From the NCBI GenBank assembly GCA_042219835.1, contig JBHJMN010000022.1, positions 31,969-95,968 of the forward strand: a DNA stretch of 64,000 nucleotides. The letters run 5' to 3'. Under the pieces are notes generated by a model. It had not been told where the DNA came from, searched no databases, and saw only the letters and a list, made by a program, of their open reading frames with translations. Origin of the DNA: Paenibacillus_G elgii_A. GTDB lineage: Bacteria; Bacillota; Bacilli; Paenibacillales; NBRC-103111. Positions 8,953 to 16,029 of the stretch are shown piece after piece; within the stretch, counting starts at the first letter, position 1; each line of letters begins with the position of its first letter. Both the position numbers and the translations under genes were made by a program.

Positions 8953-10176
8953 ATGGTAACGACCATGGAAAGTTTGAGAACGGTAGTTGAGAATGAGTTG
9001 CAGCTTCACGGGTACACGCCTTCGCAATTCAGCAAGCTCGCAGGAATCCGTATTGAGCAGCTGGATTACCCCCGATCCGTCACCATAGAGCAACTCGACA
9101 AGATAGCATCCGTGTTGGGGCAAAGCCCCGGATGGCTTTACGAATTGTACTTGGGCCAGTGTTTCTTGAACGATCAGCTGACCTGCGCGCAGCAATTTTC
9201 CTTAGCCGAGAGTCTGTTTGAGCAAGGAAAGAAAAAAGAGGCTATTCCGCTTTATCGCCAAATTGTCGATAAAGGAAATGCAGAGGACCCGCAGTATGTC
9301 ATGAGTCAGTTCCGGTTGTTTCAATCGCTCATCGGAACGGGGGTGGAAGAAAACAGAGAAGCCGTATTTCGTTTTGAAACCCATTACAAACATCTGCCGG
9401 AGGATGTCCGGCTGGACGCTCTCTTGCAGATGGCCAACATTTATTACACCTTCGAAAGGTGGGACAAAGTCGGACAGTACGCCGATGAACTCCGAGAACT
9501 GGCATCTGCGATCTACGAAAAGCAGATTCATCGTGAGCTGCATCAACCGCTGCATACGGAACGGCATTTAGTGGTGTACTATGGTCAAGGCTGTCTGATG
9601 AAAGGGGTGGCTCTAACCAAACTGGAGCAATACGAAGAGGCTAAGCGCTGTGTGCAGGAGTATTCCGATCTTTCATGGTTCCAAGGTCTTGACGAGGTCG
9701 GTAAAAAGGAGGTTGAGAAATTCCGGGTATGGGGGAAAGGAAACGGGCTCATCCTCGAATTGAATACGGGCAACCTCAAAGTGCTGCCCGAATTATCAGC
9801 CTATTTGGAGGAATACCCTAATCAAATTCTTCCCAGTTTATCGGTCGTCATGAGAGCCGCAAACCGATACCAGTTTTCCGTTGATGCGATACTTTCCAAA
9901 TTCGAAAAGAGAATCCCGACAGTCGGCACGATTTGCGATCACATCAATGGTACGCAGCTGTTTCACTTTTGGTATGAGAAAGTCATTTACAGCTTCAAAA
10001 GAGGAGGGAAGCACCAAGCCTTAAATGAATTAATTCATGCATTGGGTCTGGCTCAAAAATTACGTTATTATTCAGGGTTCGAAAGATGCGTTTCTTTGTT
10101 CTGGAAGCACGTTGATCGTGCGACGGAACAGCAAAAAAAGGAATACGAGAAAATTTTAGAAGGAGTGTCCGTATGA
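8953..10176 (+). CDS. HTH-TPR peptide-sensing regulator, AloR/AimR/Rap-like (RRNPP superfamily)
   Basis: 407 residues. Residues ~1-65 form an Xre-like helix-turn-helix (SQFSKLAGIRIEQL, then TIEQLDKIASVLGQSPGWL). The rest is helical with TPR-like pairs (for example SLFEQGKKKEAIPLYRQIV, VALTKLEQYEEAKRCVQEYS). This is the architecture of RRNPP regulators, which bind a re-imported oligopeptide in a TPR groove and change DNA binding. A 42-residue secreted pro-peptide gene overlaps its stop codon (ATGA), the classic receptor-pheromone arrangement. From memory, the Paenibacillus AloR family is the best match. No phage lysis-lysogeny genes are nearby, so an AimR arbitrium role is unlikely. Target genes are unknown and may include its own operon. 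Confidence 0.8.
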   Translation: MVTTMESLRTVVENELQLHGYTPSQFSKLAGIRIEQLDYPRSVTIEQLDKIASVLGQSPGWLYELYLGQCFLNDQLTCAQQFSLAESLFEQGKKKEAIPLYRQIVDKGNAEDPQYVMSQFRLFQSLIGTGVEENREAVFRFETHYKHLPEDVRLDALLQMANIYYTFERWDKVGQYADELRELASAIYEKQIHRELHQPLHTERHLVVYYGQGCLMKGVALTKLEQYEEAKRCVQEYSDLSWFQGLDEVGKKEVEKFRVWGKGNGLILELNTGNLKVLPELSAYLEEYPNQILPSLSVVMRAANRYQFSVDAILSKFEKRIPTVGTICDHINGTQLFHFWYEKVIYSFKRGGKHQALNELIHALGLAQKLRYYSGFERCVSLFWKHVDRATEQQKKEYEKILEGVSV

Positions 10177-10301
10177 TGAAAAAAATGCTGGTGCTTCTGA
10201 CCTTGGGGTTCATTTTCTTGAATGGTCTGTCCGTACCGTATCAATCGCCGGCAAACGGGTCGGCAAAAATGCTCTTGCATGATAACGGTGTAGGAGGCTA
10301 A
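10173..10301 (+). CDS. Alo/Phr-like quorum-sensing pro-peptide
   Basis: A 42-residue peptide beginning MMKKMLVLLTLGFIFLNGLS, with a positive N-end and an 11-13-residue hydrophobic core, hence a Sec signal. Then comes a polar tail ending HDNGVGG. Its ATG overlaps the regulator's TGA by four bases, so the two are translationally coupled, and an internal AGGAG near the end of the regulator serves as its ribosome site. In Phr, AimP and Alo systems the last five to ten residues are released outside, imported by Opp and bound by the cognate TPR receptor. Recalled Alo peptides end in a similar HGxGG pattern. The mature form is predicted, not shown. The gene is too short for most automatic callers. 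Confidence 0.78.
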   Translation: MMKKMLVLLTLGFIFLNGLSVPYQSPANGSAKMLLHDNGVGG

Positions 10302-10311
10302 CGTTAATCGC

Positions 10312-10359
10312 AAGGAGTCCCGGCCGGTTCATGGAACAGGTCAGGGGCTTCTTTCGTTT
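10312..10359 (+). terminator. Probable terminator of the aloR-like operon
   Basis: A 10-bp stem containing two G-T pairs (arms 10312-10321 and 10344-10353), then a short, interrupted T run. It is moderately convincing and lies directly after the pro-peptide gene. Confidence 0.5.
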
Positions 10360-10452
10360 GACCGGATTTGAGCCTGGGAGTACGCTTGGTTCGTCTTCTG
10401 ACTTCTAGTATAATGAAACGGGTAACCAATCGATAGGACAGGAGACAGGAAC

Positions 10453-11688
10453 ATGGAAGCTTTTGACCGAAGTCTGGAAAAATACGCGGAGCTCGTCGTC
10501 CGGGTCGGAGCGAACGTTCAGCCCGGACAAGTGCTTCACATCGAATCGCCGCTGGAAGCTGCGCCCTTCACCCGCAAAGTTGTGCAAAAGGCCTACGAAG
10601 CGGGAGCAAAATACGTGCAGGTTCAATGGGATGACGAGGAAGTGACGAGAAACCGGTTCTTATATGCGCCCGACGAGTCGTTCGACTACTACCCGCAGTG
10701 GATGCCGGCGATGATGGAGCAGCTGGCAGAGAACGGCGGGGCATTGATCAACATTAAGGTACCCGATCCGGAACTGTACAAGGGCATCGATTCGGACAAA
10801 GTGACGCAGGCGACCAAAGCGGCGGCCGTGGCGAGGGAGAAATTCCAAGGCTACGTGCGCAACAAAAAGTTCAGCTGGTGTCTGGTGAAATCGCCGACGC
10901 GCGCTTGGGCGGCCAAGGTGTTTCCCGAGCTTCCGGAGGAAGAGCGCGTCCGGGTGATGTGGGATACGATATTCAAAATGAACCGGGTCGACGCGGACGA
11001 TCCCGTGGCGGCTTGGAAAGAACATATCGGCCGGTTGAAGCAGGTCAAGGAGAAGCTCAACGAGAAAAAGTACAAGAAGCTGCATTACCGGGCCCCCGGC
11101 ACCGACTTGTCGGTCGAGCTGCCCGAAGGGCATATTTGGCACGGCGGCGGGACGACGGACGATCAAGGCGTATATTTCGTAGCCAACATGCCGACGGAGG
11201 AAGTGTACACGATGCCGCTGCGGACCGGAGTGAACGGAACGGTGACGAGCACGAAGCCGTTAAACTTGAACGGGCGGTTGGTCGACAAGTTTGCGCTCAC
11301 ATTCGAAGGCGGCAAAGTTGTCAGCTATACGGCCGAGGTCGGGCTTAAATTTTTGGATGCCCTGCTGAAGACGGACGAAGGGGCGAAATATTTGGGGGAA
11401 GTGGCGCTCGTGCCGCACGATTCTCCGATTTCGAACCTGAACCGCGTGTTTTACAATACCGGTATTGACGAGAACGCGTCCTGCCATTTTGCCGTCGGCA
11501 GCGCCTATCCGTTTACGATCGAGAACGGAACGAAGATGACCAATCAGGAACTGCTGGCCAAGGGCGCGAACGTCAGCCTGACGCACGTCGACTTTATGGT
11601 CGGTTCGGCGGAGCTGGATATCGACGGCGAGCTGCCGGACGGCACCCGCGAGCCTGTGTTCCGCCAAGGCAACTGGGCTATCGGGTAA
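10453..11688 (+). CDS. M29-family aminopeptidase (AmpS/PepS type)
   Basis: A 411-residue cytoplasmic metallo-aminopeptidase of family M29. The characteristic segments are the N-terminal VRVGANVQPGQVLHIESPLE, the metal-ligand Glu in NMPTEEVYTMP (~residue 250), and the C-terminal metal and active-site blocks NRVFYNTGIDENASCHFA and LTHVDFMVGSAELDIDG. These enzymes remove N-terminal residues from peptides using a two-metal centre. Length is normal for the family. ATG 10453 has ACAGGAGACAGGA upstream. It is monocistronic with its own terminator. Confidence 0.92.
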   Translation: MEAFDRSLEKYAELVVRVGANVQPGQVLHIESPLEAAPFTRKVVQKAYEAGAKYVQVQWDDEEVTRNRFLYAPDESFDYYPQWMPAMMEQLAENGGALINIKVPDPELYKGIDSDKVTQATKAAAVAREKFQGYVRNKKFSWCLVKSPTRAWAAKVFPELPEEERVRVMWDTIFKMNRVDADDPVAAWKEHIGRLKQVKEKLNEKKYKKLHYRAPGTDLSVELPEGHIWHGGGTTDDQGVYFVANMPTEEVYTMPLRTGVNGTVTSTKPLNLNGRLVDKFALTFEGGKVVSYTAEVGLKFLDALLKTDEGAKYLGEVALVPHDSPISNLNRVFYNTGIDENASCHFAVGSAYPFTIENGTKMTNQELLAKGANVSLTHVDFMVGSAELDIDGELPDGTREPVFRQGNWAIG

Positions 11689-11724
11689 TACCCGCTCCGC
11701 GGCTTGCACATTTGAACGAAGGAC

Positions 11725-11755
11725 CGCCCGACTTGCCCAAGTCGGGCGTTTTTTT
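11725..11755 (+). terminator. Terminator after M29 aminopeptidase
   Basis: A perfect 11-bp stem (CGCCCGACTTG / CAAGTCGGGCG) followed by seven T. It ends three bases before the convergent LysR stop codon. Confidence 0.92.
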
Positions 11756-11757
11756 CG

Positions 11758-12651
11758 TTACTCCGTTTGTGCATGGCGCTGGCATAAGAAGCCGATAAAA
11801 TGCTCCATGATCTGGTTCAGCGACATATCCTTCAAATAAATCAGCTCGAAATTGCGGTTCAGCTGCGGCAGCCCGGCGACCTCCACTTCGCGCAGCTTGT
11901 CCCTCTCCAGATCGTGGAGGATTGAGAAGCGAGGGAGAAATGCGATGCCCAGCTTTTGTTTGACCATCCGCTTGACCACCTCGATATTATCCGCCTCCAT
12001 GACCACGTGCGGATCCAGCCGGAAGTGGGTGAACGCCCCGTTAATCAGCGTCCAATCGAGGGAGCCGCGATTGAATAAAATGAGCCGTTCCTTGGCGACA
12101 TCCTCAATCGTCACCTGCTTGCGGTCATGAAACGGATGGCCCGGATAAACCGCCAGCAGCATATCGTCCTTTAGGATCGGAATGCGCCGAATCTGCGGGT
12201 GATTGACGGCGCGGGCGATCCCGAAGGATACTTCATGATTTAACACCATATCAAGCACCTGATGCGAATGCCCGGTCAAAAGCGTCAGCTTCACCTTCGG
12301 ATAGAGCGTTTGGAACTGCTCTACAAGCTGAGGCAGCAAGTAAAAGGCCGCCCCGAACACGGAAGCGACGGACAGCTCGCCTTCCAATTTTCCATGAATC
12401 CGCTGGATCGCCTGCTGCCCGTCCTGAAGCGCTTGCAGCATGCTCTTGGCATAGGGAAGGAAGCTTTCGGCTTCCTCCGTTAAGGAGATGACATGGCCGG
12501 TCCGTTGAAACAGCCTGCAGTTCAGGTCGGCTTCGAGCGCTTTGATCCTCTGGCTTACCGCAGGCTGGGACAAATACAGCAGGTTGGCCGCTTTGCTGAA
12601 GCTTCCGGTCAGAACCACCATGACAAAACATTCGACATGATCCGTATTCAT
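11758..12651 (-). CDS. LysR-family transcriptional regulator (CysL/CynR-like)
   Basis: A 297-residue LTTR. Residues 1-60 form the winged helix-turn-helix (SFSKAANLLYLSQPAVSQRI, then LEADLNCRLFQRTG), followed by a linker helix and the two-lobed effector domain from about residue 90 (GELSVASVFGAAFYLLPQLV). LysR proteins bind TN11A palindromes and respond to small metabolites. It is divergent from the D-amino-acid aminotransferase 125 bases away, so that gene is a plausible but unproven target. Length and domain order are normal. Confidence 0.9.
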   Translation of the reverse strand: MNTDHVECFVMVVLTGSFSKAANLLYLSQPAVSQRIKALEADLNCRLFQRTGHVISLTEEAESFLPYAKSMLQALQDGQQAIQRIHGKLEGELSVASVFGAAFYLLPQLVEQFQTLYPKVKLTLLTGHSHQVLDMVLNHEVSFGIARAVNHPQIRRIPILKDDMLLAVYPGHPFHDRKQVTIEDVAKERLILFNRGSLDWTLINGAFTHFRLDPHVVMEADNIEVVKRMVKQKLGIAFLPRFSILHDLERDKLREVEVAGLPQLNRNFELIYLKDMSLNQIMEHFIGFLCQRHAQTE

Positions 12652-12775
12652 AAAACGCCTCCCATCCTCGTATTATATTTTCTTATACCCATCATGTCAT
12701 TATCCTATTGGACCGGTCTGCGGAAATCGATTAGTTTGATAATAACATGGGAATTTGACCAGGGAGGGCTGCATC

Positions 12776-13618
12776 ATGGCTTTGGCTTATTTTAACGGAA
12801 AACTTATCCAATCGGACGAACCTGTCGTTCCGATCGACGAGCGGGGACATCAATTCGGGGACGGCGTGTATGAGGTGATCCGGATTTACAAGGGGCGGCC
12901 GTTTATGCTCGACGAGCATTTGGACCGTTTGTTCAAGAGCGCCTCGGCGATCCGTCTGGAGATCGGGCACGACGGCGAATCGCTAAAGCGGATCATCGGC
13001 GAATTGGCGCAAAAAAGCGGGTTGTCGGATCTCGATCTTTATGTGCAGGCAACCCGCGGCATCGCTCCCCGCAATCATTTGTTCCCGGCATGCCCGGCGT
13101 CCGTCTCGATGACGGCGAAGCCGTTTCGGGAAGTACCCGCCGAGGCAAGGGCTTCCGGCATCAGCGTCATGCTGCATCCGGATGAGCGCTGGCTGAACTG
13201 TTGGATCAAGTCGCTCAATCTGCTGCCCAATATTTTGGCCAAGCAAGCGGCGTCCGAACGCGGGTGTCTGGAGGCGGTTCTCGTGCGGCACGGGGTTGTG
13301 ACGGAAGGAACAAGCTCCAACGTCTACATGGTTAAGGACGGAGCGATCAGGACGGCGCCGCTGTCCAATCAGATTTTGGCGGGCATTACGAGAATAGCGG
13401 TTCAGCGGATCGCGCATGAGCTGCGCATCCCGTTCGTCGAACAATCGTTTACGCCGGAGGAGCTGCGGCAGGCGGACGAAGCGTTCATCACCAGCACGAC
13501 GTCGGAAGTGATGCCGGTCGTTCGTTTCGAGGACGGAAGCCAGATCCGGGACGGCCAGCCCGGACCGGTCACGCGGGCGCTGTACGAACGGTTCCGAAAG
13601 ATGACGGGGCAGGACTAG
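12776..13618 (+). CDS. dat: D-amino-acid aminotransferase (class IV PLP enzyme)
   Basis: A 280-residue fold-type IV PLP aminotransferase. Visible: PIDERGHQFGDGVYEVIR near the N-terminus, catalytic Schiff-base Lys in WIKSLNLLPNILAKQ (~residue 145), Glu in EGTSSNVYMVKDG (~residue 180) and the cofactor phosphate site AGITRIAVQRIA. It converts D-alanine plus 2-oxoglutarate to pyruvate and D-glutamate, which feeds peptidoglycan. Branched-chain aminotransferases share the fold, but the N-terminus and length fit Dat. ATG 12776 has AGGGAGGG seven bases upstream, so a start seven codons earlier is rejected. It lies upstream of a peptidase gene. Confidence 0.88.
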   Translation: MALAYFNGKLIQSDEPVVPIDERGHQFGDGVYEVIRIYKGRPFMLDEHLDRLFKSASAIRLEIGHDGESLKRIIGELAQKSGLSDLDLYVQATRGIAPRNHLFPACPASVSMTAKPFREVPAEARASGISVMLHPDERWLNCWIKSLNLLPNILAKQAASERGCLEAVLVRHGVVTEGTSSNVYMVKDGAIRTAPLSNQILAGITRIAVQRIAHELRIPFVEQSFTPEELRQADEAFITSTTSEVMPVVRFEDGSQIRDGQPGPVTRALYERFRKMTGQD

Positions 13619-13702
13619 GAGACCTTCTACGGCTCCCGCATGCTAAGGCGTGTAAACGAATAGAGGGAGAATATTGGATGTCCGTAGGGCAGGTGACGTT
13701 AA

Positions 13703-14665
13703 ATGAGGATCGCCCCGACGGGGGTCACGGCGATTTTGCCGCACCCGGGCGATTGGTTTCGTGAGAAAACGGTTGCCGCGGCGCATGTGATCAACGGCTT
13801 CGGCAAAACGGCCGGTCTGGTTCAAGTGGACGAGCTTGGCGTTATCGAACCGCCGATTATGCTGACGAACACGTTCGGCGTGCCGGCGGTGACCGAAGGT
13901 ACGCTTCGTTACATGCTGGCGCAGGATGACGGAATCGGAGACCGTGACGGCTCGTTGAACGTCGTTACCGGCGAGTGTAACGACTCGCTGCTGAACGACA
14001 TGAGAGGACTTCACGTCCGTCCGGAACACGCGATGGAAGCGATCCGGCGGGGAAGGGAAGCCACGGGCACGGGGCGCCGCGTCTCGGAAGGGGCGGTCGG
14101 AGCCGGAACGGGAATGGTCTGCTTCGGCTACAAGGGAGGAATCGGGACATCGTCCAGACAGGTGGAAGTCGAAGGGGTTATTTACCATTTCGGCGTCTTG
14201 GTGCTGACGAATTTCGGTCTTGGAGAAGATTTGACCATACTTGGGAAGCCTGTGGGCGAATCCCTTCGGGCGAAGCCGGAGGAAGCGAGGGACAACGACG
14301 GCTCGATCATCATCGTGGTCGGCACCGACTTGCCGATGGACGCCCGCCAGTTGAAGCGGATTGCCAAGCGAGCAGGCTTCGGCTTAACGCGTACCGGCTC
14401 GATCGCTCATCAAGGAAGCGGCGACATCGTGATCGCCTTCAGCAACGGCAACCGCATTCCGCATACGCCGGCTTCCGGTATATTGGAGCTTCGCGTCGTT
14501 CTCGAAGACGGTCGGCTGATGTCAGACTGCTTCCGCGCCGTCGCGGAGGCGACCGAGGAAGCGATCTACAACTCCCTGTTTATGGCGGAGACGACATCAG
14601 GGTGCGAAGGAAGAACGATTGCCGCTTTGCCGGTTGAGGAAGTGCTGGCCTTACTAGGACGCTGA
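13703..14665 (+). CDS. P1-family (DmpA-type) aminopeptidase, 5' end damaged
   Basis: A 320-residue member of peptidase family P1, N-terminal-nucleophile enzymes that self-cleave and remove N-terminal residues. Conserved blocks: TGVTAILPHPG, NGFGKTAGLVQVDELG, GAGTGMVCFGYKGGIGTSSR and QGSGDIVIAFSNGN. Family proteins normally have about 30 more residues before TGVTAI (an ITDVPGV-VGH-TL segment). Here VGQVTLNE is recognisable just upstream at 13681-13704 but in another frame, and the ITDVPGV part is missing. The open frame starts exactly at the conserved break with no good ribosome site. The gene is therefore probably frameshifted (pseudogene or sequence error), although the catalytic part is intact. 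Confidence 0.75.
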   Translation: MRIAPTGVTAILPHPGDWFREKTVAAAHVINGFGKTAGLVQVDELGVIEPPIMLTNTFGVPAVTEGTLRYMLAQDDGIGDRDGSLNVVTGECNDSLLNDMRGLHVRPEHAMEAIRRGREATGTGRRVSEGAVGAGTGMVCFGYKGGIGTSSRQVEVEGVIYHFGVLVLTNFGLGEDLTILGKPVGESLRAKPEEARDNDGSIIIVVGTDLPMDARQLKRIAKRAGFGLTRTGSIAHQGSGDIVIAFSNGNRIPHTPASGILELRVVLEDGRLMSDCFRAVAEATEEAIYNSLFMAETTSGCEGRTIAALPVEEVLALLGR

Positions 14666-14671
14666 TCGGGG

Positions 14672-15862
14672 TCAGGGCTCATATCCGACCAGCCAGTCCA
14701 GACGGCTGATTTGCATCCGGGCGGGGAGCAGACGAAGCAGACGATTCCGGACGGCAATGGCGGCGGGGTGCGCGAGCTGCACCATCCGGCCCATCGCGCG
14801 CGACCTGCGGACGACAAGCGCGGTCCGTCGGAACCGCTCCCGCTCATATTGCTGCAAAGCGGCGGCAGCGTTGGGAGTGCCTGACGTGCCGCACGTCTGC
14901 CGCAGGCAGCGGGCTAACGCAAGAGCGTCTTCCATCGCCTGCGCCCCGCCTTGCCCGAGGTTGGGCAGCATTGGATGCGCGGCGTCGCCGAGCAAGGTCA
15001 CACGCCCCCGGCTCCAGCCGGCGAGCGGCCGGCGGTCGAAAATATCGTGCGAAAGGATAGAGGCCTCATCGGTCGCGGTGATCAGCGCCTCGATCGGCTT
15101 CATCCAGCCGCGAAAATGATGCAGCGCAGCGGTCTTTCTCTCGGCGGGCGGAAGCTCTTGGCCTTGCGGCGCGTTGACGGCGGCGAACCAAAAGATGCGC
15201 CCTTGTCCGATTGCCGACACGCCGAACCGCTTGCCCGCCCCCCAGGCCTCGAAGCCGCCGCCCTGCTCGAACGGAAACCGTTCGTCGTGCCAATGCGCAA
15301 TGCCCCGCAGCGCGGTATATCCGGCATAACGAAGTGGGGCGCTTTCGCCGAAGAGCTGCGCCCGTACGGCAGAGTGAAGGCCGTCGGCGCCGATCAGCAC
15401 GTCTCCTTCGGCGGTCTTGCCGTCCTCGAAGACGGCCTTGACTCTCCGCTCACTTTGCTCCCAGCGGCGTAATTTCATATCCGTGTGCAACGTCCCGGGC
15501 TCCAGACGGCTGAGCAGAATAGAATGCAGGTCGGCCCGGTGGATCAGGTAGCTCTGCGCCCCGTAGCGCCGGGCTTGCTCTTCCGTCGGGAGCGACACCA
15601 GCAGCCGTCCGTCGGATGCATAAATATCCGCTTGCCGTACAGGGGCTCCGAGACGGCTTACCTGCTCGTCCGCTCCAAGCTGCCGAAGTGCTTTCATAGC
15701 ATTAGCGGCGAGCACGATGCCCGCGCCGATGCTTGACAGGGTGCGTGTCCTCTCGTAGACCGAGACGTCCCACCCCGCGGATTGCAGCGCAATGGCTGCG
15801 GACAATCCGCCGATGCCGGCGCCAATAATGAGCGCTCTAGGACGGGATGAAGCCGATACCAT
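14672..15862 (-). CDS. FAD-dependent monooxygenase (salicylate/3-hydroxybenzoate hydroxylase type)
   Basis: 396 residues from the preferred ATG at 15862, which has AAGGAG eight bases upstream. The longer frame reaches 15940. It is a group A flavoprotein hydroxylase: dinucleotide-binding GAGIGGLSAAIALQSAGWDV, the DG motif GADGLHSAVR (~residue 160) and the second FAD motif LLGDAAHPMLPNLGQGGAQAMEDA. These use NAD(P)H and O2 to hydroxylate aromatic or isoprenoid rings. The substrate cannot be assigned, because no aromatic-catabolism genes lie near. A clear promoter with an adjacent perfect palindrome precedes it, so it is likely regulated. Confidence 0.87.
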   Translation of the reverse strand: MVSASSRPRALIIGAGIGGLSAAIALQSAGWDVSVYERTRTLSSIGAGIVLAANAMKALRQLGADEQVSRLGAPVRQADIYASDGRLLVSLPTEEQARRYGAQSYLIHRADLHSILLSRLEPGTLHTDMKLRRWEQSERRVKAVFEDGKTAEGDVLIGADGLHSAVRAQLFGESAPLRYAGYTALRGIAHWHDERFPFEQGGGFEAWGAGKRFGVSAIGQGRIFWFAAVNAPQGQELPPAERKTAALHHFRGWMKPIEALITATDEASILSHDIFDRRPLAGWSRGRVTLLGDAAHPMLPNLGQGGAQAMEDALALARCLRQTCGTSGTPNAAAALQQYERERFRRTALVVRRSRAMGRMVQLAHPAAIAVRNRLLRLLPARMQISRLDWLVGYEP

Positions 15863-15911
15863 GCAGGACTCTCCTTTCGGGCAGCTAACGCTGCTGTTGA
15901 GCGATACCCTG

Positions 15912-15957
15912 ATTATAAGGCGAAGCCCTGATTCAAACAATGGTACTGATTCAGTAC
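15912..15957 (-). promoter_or_regulatory. Promoter and palindromic operator of the FAD monooxygenase
   Basis: On the minus strand: a 15-base perfect palindrome, GTACTGA-T-TCAGTAC (15943-15957), then -35 TTGTTT (15940-15935), a 17-bp spacer and -10 TATAAT (15917-15912). The palindrome sits just upstream of the -35, where an activator or repressor could bind. The factor is unknown. Confidence 0.6.
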
Positions 15958-15968
15958 GACAGTCATAG

Positions 15969-16014
15969 AAAAAGCCGTCCTCCGTTGGTTGTTCAACGGG
16001 AAGGACGGCTTTTG
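15969..16014. terminator. Terminator after oppA
   Basis: An inverted repeat with AAAAGCCGTCCT / AGGACGGCTTTT arms and an inner CCGTTG/CAACGG stem. T tracts occur on both strands. It ends the minus-strand oppA transcript. Confidence 0.85.
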
Positions 16015-16029
16015 CCTACTAGCTTGAAC

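Noticed and set aside
8953..10301. Phage arbitrium (AimR-AimP) system
   Set aside because: No phage integrase, repressor or AimX-like locus is nearby, and the peptide end fits chromosomal Alo-type systems better.
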